Origin: Williamsia serinedens
GTDB taxonomy: Bacteria > Actinomycetota > Actinomycetes > Mycobacteriales > Mycobacteriaceae
Assembly: GCF_024171725.1 (NCBI RefSeq)
Contig: NZ_JAMTCG010000004.1
Coordinates: 434,001 to 498,000 of the forward strand
Length of the DNA: 64,000 bases
Direction of reading: 5' to 3'
Shown: one piece after another, positions 53,419 through 61,793 of the stretch
Layout of the letters: each line of letters begins with the position of its first letter
Numbering within the stretch: the stretch's first letter is position 1
Position numbers and translations under genes: made by a program
Notes under the pieces: model-generated
Database searches by the model: none
What the model saw: only the letters and a program-made list of their open reading frames with translations
Told to the model about the DNA's origin: nothing

Positions 53419-54234
53419 TCAGACCTTCACGGACCCCTGGTCCATCGAGAACTCCGACGCGGTGATCGTCCTGGCCGAGTCCGAGCAGAGGAACATCACC
53501 ATGTCGGTGACCTCGTCGCACGTCGAGAAGAACGGCTTGTCGAGGATGGGCACGAAGTTCGGCATGAACCGCTCCATCGCGAACACCTCGGAGGCCTTCG
53601 TGTCCTCGAACGCCATCGGGGTGTTCACGGCGTAGGGGTGGATGGTGTTGACCCGGATCCCCTGCTCCCCCAGCTCTTTCGCCGCCGACTGCGCCATCCC
53701 GCGGATGGCGAACTTCGACGCGGAGTAGGACGCCTGGAAGGGCATGGCCTTCAGGCCGGCGCTGGAGCTGACGACGGTGATGCTGCCCCGGATCCCGTGT
53801 TCGATCATCACCGGGATGGTGACGCGCAACGTGTTCCACGTGCCCCGGACGTTGACGGCCATCACGTCGTCGAACTGCTCGGGTGTCAGCTCCCAGATGC
53901 GGCCCCAGGTGAGGACGCCCGCGTTCGCGACCACGTGGTCGAGTCGACCGAACCGCTCGACGCCGTCGGCGACGAGCTGCTCCTGGAACGCGAGGTCGCG
54001 GGTGTCGCCCTGGCGCGCGAGGATCCGACCCCCGGCCTCCTCGACCAGCCGGATCGTCTCGGCGAGGTCGTCGGGGGTGGCCGCCGGGTAGGTGGTGTGG
54101 TCCGCGATCGGTCCCGCGATGTCCATGCCGATGACCGCCGCGCCCTCCTGCGCGAAGCGGACGGCGTGGTTGCGGCCCTGTCCGCGGGCGATCCCCGTGA
54201 TGTAGACGACGGCGCCGTCGAATCGTCCTGGCAC
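53419..54234 (-). CDS. Mycofactocin-coupled SDR family oxidoreductase
   Basis: 271 residues from the GTG at 54234. TGIARGQGRNHAVRFAQEGA at the cofactor site, NAGVLTWG, and the catalytic YSASK with a serine upstream (VVSSSAGL). The longer amino-terminal loop and this text match the mycofactocin-coupled SDR subfamily (TIGR03971-like), thought to hold NAD tightly and pass electrons from alcohols to mycofactocin. It starts 5 nt after the mftD stop, with GAGGAGC inside the mftD tail as ribosome binding site. Substrate unknown. Confidence 0.9.
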   Translation of the reverse strand: MPGRFDGAVVYITGIARGQGRNHAVRFAQEGAAVIGMDIAGPIADHTTYPAATPDDLAETIRLVEEAGGRILARQGDTRDLAFQEQLVADGVERFGRLDHVVANAGVLTWGRIWELTPEQFDDVMAVNVRGTWNTLRVTIPVMIEHGIRGSITVVSSSAGLKAMPFQASYSASKFAIRGMAQSAAKELGEQGIRVNTIHPYAVNTPMAFEDTKASEVFAMERFMPNFVPILDKPFFSTCDEVTDMVMFLCSDSARTITASEFSMDQGSVKV

Positions 54235-54239
54235 GTCGC

Positions 54240-55436
54240 TCAGTGCTCCTCGTCCGTCGTCTCGCCGAACCGCTTCTCGAAGCCGTCGGGGATGATCAGG
54301 TCGTCACGGGTCAGTTCGTGGATGCTCTTGCGGCCCAGTCCCATCAGGGCGGAGTCGATGCCGCCGCGGAGGATGTCCAGGACGTTCTCCACCCCGGCCT
54401 GGCCGTTGGCGGCCAGACCCCACAGGTAGGCACGGCCGATCATGACGGCGTCGGCGCCCAGGGCGAGGGCCTTGACGACATCGCTGCCGCGGCGGATGCC
54501 GCCGTCGAGGAGGACTTCCATGTCGCCGCCGACGGCGTCGGCGATGGGTCCGAGCATGCGGATGGTCGCCGGGGTGCCGTCGAGGTTGTTGCCACCGTGG
54601 TTCGACACCGACAGGGCCGACGCGCCGATGTCACGGGCCCGCTTGGCGTCGTCGAGGCGTGTGATGCCCTTGACCATGAACGGGCCGTCCCACTGCTCGC
54701 GCAGCCACTGCAGGTCCTCCCAGCTCGGCGGCGCGGTCTGCATCCACTGCCCGTACGCGCCGAAGAAGGTCGGCGCGATCTGGCCCGGGTCGGCGAGGTT
54801 CGGTGCCGTGAGGTCAGGGACGATCGGCTTGCCCTTGTTGAACCACGACCATGCGTACCGCGGGCGCATCGCGATCTCCGGCGCGAGCTTGAGCATGGCC
54901 TTGAGGTCGACCTTCTCCGGGATCGCGGGGCTCCCCCAGTCTCGGCCCATGGAGAACGACCAGTCGGTGGTGACGATCAGGCCCTTCGCGCCGGCGGCGC
55001 GCGCACGCTCGGCGCGTCTGAGGATCTCCTCCCGCGAGTTCAGCCAGTAGATCTGGAAGAACGTCTTCGGGTTGGCCGCGGCGACCTCCTCGACGGGCTT
55101 GGACGCGAAGCTGCTCAGGCCCATGGCCGTCCCCCGCGCCGCGGACGCCCGGGCGACGGCGACCTCGCCGTCCTTGTCGACCGCCTGCACCCCAGTCGGG
55201 GAGATGATCACCGGCAGCGCGATCTCCTGGCCCATGATCGTGGTCGACAGTTCCCGGTCGGCGTGGGCGCCGACGACGTGGGGGGCGAACCCGATCTCGG
55301 CGAACGCCTCGACGTTGTCGGCGAGCGTGATGCCCTTCTCACTGCCGGCGACGAGCGCGGAGTACACCGACTTCGGGAGGCGCTTGCGGGCACGTCGCTG
55401 TGCCTCGAGGACGGTCTCGAACCAGGGATTGGCCAT
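54240..55436 (-). CDS. mftD: Mycofactocin biosynthesis FMN dehydrogenase MftD
   Basis: 398 residues, alpha-hydroxy-acid dehydrogenase (LldD-like) fold: GVQAVDKDGEVAVARASAA, SVSNHGGNNLDG and DGGIRRGSDVVKALALGADAV (two adjoining blocks) for FMN and substrate. MftD oxidatively deaminates the AHDP intermediate to premycofactocin. 28 nt after the mftC stop. Confidence 0.96.
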   Translation of the reverse strand: MANPWFETVLEAQRRARKRLPKSVYSALVAGSEKGITLADNVEAFAEIGFAPHVVGAHADRELSTTIMGQEIALPVIISPTGVQAVDKDGEVAVARASAARGTAMGLSSFASKPVEEVAAANPKTFFQIYWLNSREEILRRAERARAAGAKGLIVTTDWSFSMGRDWGSPAIPEKVDLKAMLKLAPEIAMRPRYAWSWFNKGKPIVPDLTAPNLADPGQIAPTFFGAYGQWMQTAPPSWEDLQWLREQWDGPFMVKGITRLDDAKRARDIGASALSVSNHGGNNLDGTPATIRMLGPIADAVGGDMEVLLDGGIRRGSDVVKALALGADAVMIGRAYLWGLAANGQAGVENVLDILRGGIDSALMGLGRKSIHELTRDDLIIPDGFEKRFGETTDEEH

Positions 55437-55464
55437 GGGTGGGCGACTGCTTTCGTATTCGGGG

Positions 55465-56673
55465 TCAGGCGGGCGCGAAGCCCGCGAGCGGGTTCTCGTC
55501 GCAGTCCCGCGACGGTGGTCGGGTCATGAGCTGCAGGGGTACCCCGCGCGAGTGGTCCTTGTTCGCCGAGGGCTTGCTCCGGTCACCGGCGAGCAGCGAC
55601 TCCCCGTGTCCCTGCACGCATTCGGGGTCGGGTCCGTCGAGCGGCAGCCCGGTGAAGAACTTCGCCGCCATACACCCACCCCGGCAGGAGTCGTAGTGGT
55701 TGCACGACGCGCACGCCCCGGCGCTCTGCGGTTCCCGCAACTCACGGAACAGGTCCGAGTGCTGCCAGACGGTCCGAAAACCGCCGTCGGAGAGGACGTT
55801 GCCGGCGAGGAAGTTCTCGTGGATCGCGAACGGGCAGGCGTAGACGTCGCCCACCGGGTCGATGAGGCACACCACGCGCCCCGCACCGCACAGGTTCAGC
55901 CCCGGCAACGCCGAACCCGACGAACCGTCGCCGAACGCCGACAGGTGGAAGAACGAGTCACCGGTCAGGACGCCGTCACCGTGCGCCACGAGCCAGTCGT
56001 ACAGGGCGCGTTGCTGTTCGGGCAGCGGGTGCAGGTCGTCCCACACGTCGGCACCACGTCCCGACGGACGCAGGCGGGTGATCCGCAGCGTCGCGCCGAA
56101 ACGGTCGGCGAGCTCGCGGAACTCGTCGAGCTGCGACACGTTGTGACGGGTGACGACGACGCTGATCTTGGCGTCGCGGAAGCCGGCGTCGGACAGGTTC
56201 TGCAGAGCGCGCACCGCCATGTCGAACGAGCCCGCACCGCGGACGGCGTCGTTGACCTCCGCGGTGGCGCCGTCGAGCGAGATCTGCACGTCGACGTAGT
56301 CCGACGCCGCCAGCCGCGCGGCGACCTCGGGGGTGATCCGTAATCCGTTGGTGGAGAACTTCACCCCGACCTGGTGGGCCGTCGCGTAGTCGACCAACTC
56401 CCAGAAGTCCGACCGCACCGTCGGCTCGCCGCCGCCGATGTTGACGTAGAACACCTGCATCCGCTGCAGCTCGCCGATCACCGCCTTGCACTGCTCGGTG
56501 GACAACTCCCGCGGGTCACGCTTGCCCGACGACGACAGGCAGTGCACGCACGCCAGGTTGCAGGCGTAGGTCAACTCCCAGGTCAGACAGATCGGGGCGT
56601 CCAGTCCCCGTTCGAACTGGTCCACCAGACGCGGCACCGGCGCAGTCGCCGGTCGGTCGAGCGTGCTCGTCAT
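55465..56673 (-). CDS. mftC: Mycofactocin radical SAM maturase MftC
   Basis: 402 residues from ATG 56673, which overlaps the mftB stop (ATGA). The radical SAM cluster motif CNLACVHC gives Cys38, Cys42 and Cys45; GGGEPT follows. The carboxy SPASM region carries the extra cysteines (CGAGRVVC, ACPF, CASCNHYDSCRGGC). MftC decarboxylates the terminal tyrosine of MftA and links it to the preceding valine. The frame is open far upstream, but only this start gives the family length. Confidence 0.97.
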   Translation of the reverse strand: MTSTLDRPATAPVPRLVDQFERGLDAPICLTWELTYACNLACVHCLSSSGKRDPRELSTEQCKAVIGELQRMQVFYVNIGGGEPTVRSDFWELVDYATAHQVGVKFSTNGLRITPEVAARLAASDYVDVQISLDGATAEVNDAVRGAGSFDMAVRALQNLSDAGFRDAKISVVVTRHNVSQLDEFRELADRFGATLRITRLRPSGRGADVWDDLHPLPEQQRALYDWLVAHGDGVLTGDSFFHLSAFGDGSSGSALPGLNLCGAGRVVCLIDPVGDVYACPFAIHENFLAGNVLSDGGFRTVWQHSDLFRELREPQSAGACASCNHYDSCRGGCMAAKFFTGLPLDGPDPECVQGHGESLLAGDRSKPSANKDHSRGVPLQLMTRPPSRDCDENPLAGFAPA

Positions 56674-56987
56674 GTCGTCTCCGCGAGATCGGGGGCGACG
56701 CGTCGGATCATCGCCGAGGCCGCCAGGGTCGAGAGTGCCTGCACGTAGGGCGCATGCGCGGCCGGGTCGGGAACAGCGGACGCGATCGCCGCGTCCGCGG
56801 ACAGATGGTCGGCCAGGGACCGCACCACCTCGACCACCGTCGTGTTCTTCAGGAACGACAGCTTCCGCGTCCCGAAGTGGTACAGCAACGCGCCGAACGG
56901 CTCCGGACGCACCGCGACCCGCGGGTCCAGCTCCCACGCACCGGCGGGATCGAACGCCGCGGCATCGATGAGCGTTGCGTCGACCAC
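56670..56987 (-). CDS. mftB: Mycofactocin peptide chaperone MftB
   Basis: 105 residues from the GTG at 56987, two nt after the mftA stop. The PqqD-like recognition fold is marked by RPEPFGALLYHFGTRKLSFL. MftB binds the MftA precursor and hands it to MftC. The stop overlaps the mftC start. Confidence 0.95.
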   Translation of the reverse strand: MVDATLIDAAAFDPAGAWELDPRVAVRPEPFGALLYHFGTRKLSFLKNTTVVEVVRSLADHLSADAAIASAVPDPAAHAPYVQALSTLAASAMIRRVAPDLAETT

Positions 56988-56989
56988 GG

Positions 56990-57097
56990 TCAGTACACGC
57001 CGCACATGCCGTCGATCGAGACCTCCTCGACGAGGCTCTCGGCCACGAGTTCGGTCTCGGTGACGTCGGTACCGGCGGTGACGTGCGCGTCGGACAT
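56990..57097 (-). CDS. mftA: Mycofactocin precursor peptide MftA
   Basis: 35 residues ending in IDGMCGVY, the invariant tail of MftA; the last Val-Tyr pair becomes mycofactocin. GGAGG lies 5 nt before the ATG at 57097. Too short for many gene finders. First gene of the mftA-B-C-D-SDR run. Confidence 0.97.
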   Translation of the reverse strand: MSDAHVTAGTDVTETELVAESLVEEVSIDGMCGVY

Positions 57098-57136
57098 GGG
57101 AACCTCCGTGAGGTGACGTGAACTGGGTCACAGCGG

Positions 57137-57158
57137 ACTATAGTGGCACCGGGTGCCA
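57137..57158 (-). promoter_or_regulatory. Candidate mftA promoter with palindromic operator
   Basis: TGGCACC-G-GGTGCCA (57144-57158) is a perfect 7-bp inverted repeat with one central base. It abuts TATAGT (minus strand, 57142-57137), a good -10 box 40 nt before mftA, so a repressor bound here would cover the promoter. MftR is the likely ligand, by position; I do not recall a published MftR site to compare with. Confidence 0.5.
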
Positions 57159-57174
57159 GAACGCCAGAGAAAAC

Positions 57175-57188
57175 GAGAACGTGTTCCA
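57175..57188. promoter_or_regulatory. KstR-like box between mftA and mftR
   Basis: GAGAACGTGTTCCA fits the KstR pattern TnnAACnnGTTnnA except for the first base, and shares the 11-mer AGAACGTGTTC with the box upstream of kshB. It is 32 nt before the mftR start. Confidence 0.5.
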
Positions 57189-57220
57189 AAAATCGTGTCG
57201 ACAGGCGGTGAGCGAGCGGG

Positions 57221-57793
57221 ATGACGACGCCTGGGAGACGTCCGAGCACCACACGGGCCCGCATCAGCGCGATCGCCATCGACCTGTTCACCGAGCAGGG
57301 CTTCGACGAGACGAGCGTCGACGACATCGCCGCCGCCGCGGGGATCGCCCGACGGACCCTGTTCCGCTACTACCCCTCCAAGAACGCCATCGCCTGGGGT
57401 GAGTTCGACACCCATCTGGAGGGCATGCGCCGCCACCTCGCCGACATCCCGCCGTCGGTCGGTCTCGCCGAGTCCCTGCGCTCGTCGCTCGTGGCCTTCA
57501 ACCGCCTCGATCCCTCCGAAGTGCCCGCTCACCGGCGACGGATGGCCCTGCTGCTGACCGTGCCGGCACTGCAGGCGCACTCGATGCTCATGTACGCCGG
57601 ATGGCGGGAGGTCGTCGCCGACCACGTCGCCGCCGTGACCGGCGAGCGTCCCCGCGACCATCGGCCTCAGACCGTGGCCTGGCTCCTCCTCGGCATCGCC
57701 CTCGCCGCCTACGAGCAGTGGCTGGCCGACGACCGCGCCGACCTGGACCGACTGCTCACCGAGGGCAGCCGTATCCTCGATCGGGGCCTCTAG
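57221..57793 (+). CDS. mftR: TetR-family mycofactocin regulator MftR
   Basis: 190 residues. A TetR helix-turn-helix spans about residues 12-58 (FTEQGFDETSVDDIAAAAG and RRTLFRYYPSKNAI); the rest is the MftR-type ligand domain. In mycobacteria MftR represses mft genes and responds to acyl-CoA. It is divergent from mftA, with a 123-nt shared control region holding a palindrome and a KstR-like box. Confidence 0.92.
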   Translation: MTTPGRRPSTTRARISAIAIDLFTEQGFDETSVDDIAAAAGIARRTLFRYYPSKNAIAWGEFDTHLEGMRRHLADIPPSVGLAESLRSSLVAFNRLDPSEVPAHRRRMALLLTVPALQAHSMLMYAGWREVVADHVAAVTGERPRDHRPQTVAWLLLGIALAAYEQWLADDRADLDRLLTEGSRILDRGL

Positions 57794-57857
57794 GCCATCC
57801 GCCGGGTCGACCGGATCTGGCGGCGCCACGCCGCACCGCGGTAGCGTGCAGATGAAC

Positions 57858-57871
57858 TAGAACGTGTTCTC
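57858..57871 (+). promoter_or_regulatory. KstR-like operator of kshB
   Basis: TAGAACGTGTTCTC matches TnnAACnnGTTnnA except the last base; AGAAC and GTTCT are exact inverted arms around GT. It lies 16 nt before the kshB start. KstR is the TetR repressor of cholesterol catabolism in this order and kshB genes are known members of its regulon. Confidence 0.7.
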
Positions 57872-57887
57872 GTTTCGGAGGGTGATG

Positions 57888-58943
57888 ATGACGTCCCTGA
57901 CGCCGCACAGCGTCCGCAGTGCTGTGCTCACCGTCGCCGAGGTGATCGAGGAGACCGCCGACGCGCGCTCGATCGTCTTCGACGTCCCCGGTGAGGGCGC
58001 CGACAAGTTCACCGCCTACCGGCCGGGCCAGTTCCTCACCGTCCGTATCCCCAGTGACCGCACCGGCTCCGTCGCCCGCTGCTACTCGCTCTCCTCGTCG
58101 CCGTTCACCGACACCCGCCCGAAGGTCACCGTCAAGCGCACCGCAGAGGGGTACGGCTCGAACTGGCTCTGCGACAACGTCTCCGCGGGGACGGAGCTCG
58201 AGGTGTTGCCCCCGTCGGGGGTCTTCACCCCCGGCGATCTGGACGCACCGCTGTTGCTGCTCGCGGCAGGCAGCGGCATCACCCCCATCATGTCGATCCT
58301 GAAGGCGGCGCTCGAGAAGGGCAGCGCCCCGATCGTCCTGGTGTACGCGAACAGGTCCGAGAGCGACGTCATCTTCCGGGCGGAGCTGCGCACGCTCGCC
58401 GCCGAGAACCCCGACCGGCTCGCCGTCATCCATTGGCTCGAGTCCGTGCAGGGTCTGCCCTCGGCCCCGGCGCTGCGGGCGCTGGTCGCCCCGTTCTCCG
58501 GCCACAGCGCGTTCATGTGTGGCCCCGCGCCGTTCATGGACGCGGTGCACACCGCGCTCGCCGACGCCGGCTTCCCCCACGACCGTGTCCACGCAGAGGT
58601 GTTCACGTCGCTGTCCGGCGACCCGTTCGACGACCCCGATCTCGAGGCGCCGTCCGAGGAGGAGTCGGCCGACGCCGCGACCGTGTCCGTCGAGCTCGAC
58701 GGCACGGTGCACGAACTGACGTGGCCCCGGTCCAAGACTCTCGTCGACATCATGCTGGCGGCCGGACTCGACGTCCCCTACTCGTGCCGCGAGGGCGAAT
58801 GCGGTTCCTGCGCATGCACGGTCGTCGACGGCACCGTGCAGATGGACAACGTCGGCGCCCTCGACCAGGAGGACATCGACGACGGCTACATCCTCGGCTG
58901 CCAGGCCCGCCCGACGTCGGACGAACTCACCATCGAGTTCTAG
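57888..58943 (+). CDS. kshB: 3-ketosteroid 9-alpha-hydroxylase reductase KshB
   Basis: 351 residues from ATG 57888, 6 nt after GGAGG; the frame is open from GTG 57864 but that codon lies inside the operator. Domain order: FAD domain (SVARCYSLSSSP), NAD domain (AAGSGITPIMSI, FMCGPAPFMD), and a plant-type [2Fe-2S] domain at the carboxy end (CREGECGSCAC and a later GCQ). The text is close to M. tuberculosis KshB (Rv3571) throughout. It passes electrons from NADH to the Rieske oxygenase KshA, which opens the steroid B ring; kshA is not in the window. Confidence 0.92.
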   Translation: MTSLTPHSVRSAVLTVAEVIEETADARSIVFDVPGEGADKFTAYRPGQFLTVRIPSDRTGSVARCYSLSSSPFTDTRPKVTVKRTAEGYGSNWLCDNVSAGTELEVLPPSGVFTPGDLDAPLLLLAAGSGITPIMSILKAALEKGSAPIVLVYANRSESDVIFRAELRTLAAENPDRLAVIHWLESVQGLPSAPALRALVAPFSGHSAFMCGPAPFMDAVHTALADAGFPHDRVHAEVFTSLSGDPFDDPDLEAPSEEESADAATVSVELDGTVHELTWPRSKTLVDIMLAAGLDVPYSCREGECGSCACTVVDGTVQMDNVGALDQEDIDDGYILGCQARPTSDELTIEF

Positions 58944-58956
58944 CCCGTCCCCGCCT

Positions 58957-59019
58957 GTCGAGTGGGCGGCTCCGGACGTCGACTGGGCGGTTCTGGACGC
59001 CGAGTGGGCGGCCGGAGCC
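58957..59019 (+). repeat. Three 21-bp tandem repeats, left inverted arm
   Basis: Units start at 58957, 58978 and 58999; each begins G(T/C)CGA(G/C)TGGGCGG followed by eight less conserved bases. The same unit recurs in opposite orientation at 59115-59198. It follows the kshB stop by 13 nt, between convergent genes. Confidence 0.85.
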
Positions 59020-59114
59020 GCTTGTCGGGCGTCGGCAACCATCTGTCGGACGTCCGACGTTGATCGAACGGACGCTGCCAGGGTCGGATCCCCGCAGCAC
59101 GCCCCGTCGCGTCA

Positions 59115-59198
59115 TGCGCCCTCCGCCCACTCGACGTCGGTAACCGCCCATTCGACGTCGACAACCGCCCACTCGACGTCGGTGAGCGCCCACTCGAA
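59115..59198 (-). repeat. Four 21-bp tandem repeats, right inverted arm
   Basis: On the minus strand units begin near 59198, 59177, 59156 and 59135, each with GTCGA(G/A)TGGGCGG or a close variant. The two arms face each other across 95 nt without recognisable content. Together with the left arm they fill the 302-nt gap between kshB and the flavoprotein gene. Confidence 0.85.
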
Positions 59199-59245
59199 AA
59201 TTCCTGGTGCCCAACAGTTGTGGGTAATCCACGCCCGGCGTGGTG

Positions 59246-60475
59246 TCAGTTCTTCTGCAGCAGTTCCTCGATCGGCGGGGCGTCGGCGACGGTCTTCCGC
59301 ATCTTCATCACCGCGCCGGCCCGTCCGGCTCCGACGACCCCGGTCAGCTTGCCGTCGCGGCTGAAGTAGGCGAGGAACTTCTCGCCGTCCTCGTCGACGA
59401 CGTGGATGTCGTCATCGGCGGCCGGCGTGCCCAGGCACTGGATCTTGACGTCGAACTGATCGGTCCAGAAGTAGTGCACCGCAGGCGCGGTCGCGGCCTT
59501 CTCGGTGCCGGCGATCACGTCGGCGAGGACCTTCGCCTGCTCGACGGTGTGGTTCCAGTGCTCCACGCGGCGACCGAACTCACCTGATTCGTCGGCCCAG
59601 TTGGCCACGTCGCCCAAGGCGTAGACACCCGGTACCGACGTGCGACCGCCGCTGTCGCAGGAGATCCCTCCACCGACCGCCCTGTCGGCGAGCGTGAGAC
59701 CCACCGACTTCGCGAGTTCGGTGATCGGGATCGAACCGATGCCGATCACGATGAGATCGGTGTCGAGGGTCGAGCCGTCGTCGAGGACGACGCCCCGCAC
59801 CGCGCCGTCGCCCACGGTCAGACCGGTCACCCCGACACCCGTGCGCACAGTGACGCCACGGTCGGTGTGCATCTTCTCGACGCGCGCACCGATCTCCCGC
59901 CCCAACGCGGCGTGCAGGACGGACGGGGCGGGCTCGACGATCGTCACCTGCGCGCCGAGGGTCGACAGGCTGGCCGCGGTCTCACACCCGATGAAACCGG
60001 CGCCGACCACCACGATCCGGACACCGTCCCGCAGCTCCTCACGCAGCGCCGAGACGTCGTCGGCGGTGCGGACGACGTGCACGCCGCCCAGCTCGGCGAC
60101 CGAGGTCGCCTCCTGACCCTCGAGGACGTCGTCGGGGAGGAAGCGGGGGTCGAGGCCGGTGGCCAGCACGAGCGACTCGAACGCGAGCGTCTCGCCGGAC
60201 CCGACGGAGACGGTGTGACCGTCGAGGTCGATCGACGTCACCTCGGTGTCCAGCAGGAGCGCGATGTGGTTGTCGTCGTACCACTCCCGCGACTTCAGTT
60301 CGACGGGTCCGCGCTCGCCGCGCAGGACGGCCTTCGACAGTGGCGGGCGGTCGTACGGGAGGTGCGGTTCCTTGCCGACGAGGGTGACGGGATCGGAGTA
60401 CCCGGCCTGACGGAGGTTCTCGGCGAGTCGCACACCGCCCAGACCCGCTCCCACGATCACCACACCAGCGCCCAT
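59246..60475 (-). CDS. FAD-dependent ferredoxin/rubredoxin reductase-like protein
   Basis: 409 residues from ATG 60475 (GGAGG 8 nt before). FAD motif VIVGAGLGGVRLAENLR at the start, NAD motif VVVGAGFIGCETAA near residue 150 and YALGDVANW near 280, the layout of BphA4/putidaredoxin-reductase type enzymes that feed cytochromes P450 or ring hydroxylases through a ferredoxin. Its electron partner is not in the window. Convergent with kshB. Confidence 0.88.
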   Translation of the reverse strand: MGAGVVIVGAGLGGVRLAENLRQAGYSDPVTLVGKEPHLPYDRPPLSKAVLRGERGPVELKSREWYDDNHIALLLDTEVTSIDLDGHTVSVGSGETLAFESLVLATGLDPRFLPDDVLEGQEATSVAELGGVHVVRTADDVSALREELRDGVRIVVVGAGFIGCETAASLSTLGAQVTIVEPAPSVLHAALGREIGARVEKMHTDRGVTVRTGVGVTGLTVGDGAVRGVVLDDGSTLDTDLIVIGIGSIPITELAKSVGLTLADRAVGGGISCDSGGRTSVPGVYALGDVANWADESGEFGRRVEHWNHTVEQAKVLADVIAGTEKAATAPAVHYFWTDQFDVKIQCLGTPAADDDIHVVDEDGEKFLAYFSRDGKLTGVVGAGRAGAVMKMRKTVADAPPIEELLQKN

Positions 60476-60522
60476 CGGACCACCCTCCTGCTCGTCGTGC
60501 GGAGAACCGTGCCGCCGGCGCG

Positions 60523-61179
60523 TCATCCGCCCGGACCCACCGGGTAGATGTCGGCGAGCCGCCACGTGTCATCGACTCTACGCATGACCGCCCAGCGGGC
60601 GATCGACGATGTCGCGGCGTCCGGGGACACCCGCGGGATCGTCGCTCGAAGTGCGGCGTACACGAGGAGCCGCGCGGTGCCGCCACTCTTCTCGGCCACA
60701 CCCACCGACTGCACCACCGCCTGTTGGGTGGCGGACGTGGCCACCGCACCCGGGAGCGCGGCGTCGGGACCCTGGCTGCGGAGGTCGGCCAGGGCGCGGT
60801 CGGTGAGAAGTGGCGTGAGGGTGCGCAGTCGCGCGGCGACCGCGGCGGGGCTGTCGGCCCCGGGCCCGATGGTCAGATAGGCGGTGACCACCTCCGCCGT
60901 CCGCCCCCGCAGCGTGGCGTCGTCGGCGTCGCCGGACCGCGGCACGACCAGAGCCACGACGATGGCCGCGACGGCCGTCCCCACCGCGACGCCGACGAGC
61001 CCCCCGTCGACCAGGCGAACCGGACGCGACGACCGCACACCGACGGCGGCCAGGCAGACCACCGCGACCGCGAGTGCCACCGCCGGCGGGATCGACCAGC
61101 CCGGGGCACCGAGAACCCACAGGACGGCACCCACACCGGCGAGCGCGACGAGCGCGACCACGATCCGCACGGCCCTCAT
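60523..61179 (-). CDS. Mce-associated-like membrane protein, three-span type (copy 2)
   Basis: 218 residues from ATG 61179, overlapping the upstream stop by 4 nt. Three hydrophobic segments in the first 85 residues, with APGWSIPPAV in the loop, then a domain ending WAVMRRVDDTWRLADIYPVG. That fold-like ending (a hydrophobic strand, RVDDxWR, then a strand) is common in Mce-associated (Mas-like) proteins. No mce genes are in the window, so the assignment is tentative. Confidence 0.6.
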   Translation of the reverse strand: MRAVRIVVALVALAGVGAVLWVLGAPGWSIPPAVALAVAVVCLAAVGVRSSRPVRLVDGGLVGVAVGTAVAAIVVALVVPRSGDADDATLRGRTAEVVTAYLTIGPGADSPAAVAARLRTLTPLLTDRALADLRSQGPDAALPGAVATSATQQAVVQSVGVAEKSGGTARLLVYAALRATIPRVSPDAATSSIARWAVMRRVDDTWRLADIYPVGPGG

Positions 61180-61793
61180 CGCAGCGCCACCTGTCCGATC
61201 ACCCAGGATCCCGCCTCGCGGATCATGCTCACCGACAGCACGATCCGCCGATCCCCCACGTTCCCCCCGACCAGTTGCGGCGCGGTCGTCTCGGCGACGA
61301 CGAGGACGTCGGCGGGTCCGGACGACGAGACGGGGCCACCGACGACGCCGGCCGCCACCACCTGACCGGTGCCCGCGGCGCCGAGCGACGCGACCGCGGA
61401 CTCGATCGCCGGACCGGCCGCGTCGACCCGCCGGCGGTACTCCCCACCGCTCACCGCGCGGGCAGCCGCGAGGTAGCGGTCGGGGTGGGCGGGATCGGCG
61501 GTGAGGACCGTGGCGACCGCGGTCGACGCGGCGCGGACGACGTCGTCCGACGGGCCGGATGCGCTCTGCGCGTGCAGGATCGGACTCGCGATCGCCGCGC
61601 CGATCGCCACGGTGACGCCGATCCCCGTCGCGGCCACCGCGATCCGGTGTCCGTCCCGGGACGGATGAGCCCGGGTTGCCTCGAGACGCTCCGTCGCGGC
61701 GTCGACCGCCGCCCGCGCCGCGACGACCCGCTCGCGCGCGACGACGAGCCGACGGGAGTCCTTCCCGGCGCCGGTGGACGCGTCCGCGCTCAT
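61176..61793 (-). CDS. Mce-associated-like membrane protein, one-span type (copy 2)
   Basis: 205 residues. An amino-terminal charged helix (about residues 14-45), one membrane span (about 50-72) and an external domain ending REAGSWVIGQVALR. It has the same layout as the gene at 62407-62988. ATG 61793 overlaps the upstream stop by 4 nt. Confidence 0.6.
   Translation of the reverse strand: MSADASTGAGKDSRRLVVARERVVAARAAVDAATERLEATRAHPSRDGHRIAVAATGIGVTVAIGAAIASPILHAQSASGPSDDVVRAASTAVATVLTADPAHPDRYLAAARAVSGGEYRRRVDAAGPAIESAVASLGAAGTGQVVAAGVVGGPVSSSGPADVLVVAETTAPQLVGGNVGDRRIVLSVSMIREAGSWVIGQVALR

Noticed and set aside
57201-57260. GTG at 57208 as an alternative mftR start
   Set aside because: It is in a different frame from the TetR domain.
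58927-59232. Possible 101-residue protein with seven-residue repeats on the minus strand
   Set aside because: The repeats are a result of 21-bp DNA repeats; there is no start signal and similar frames appear on both strands.
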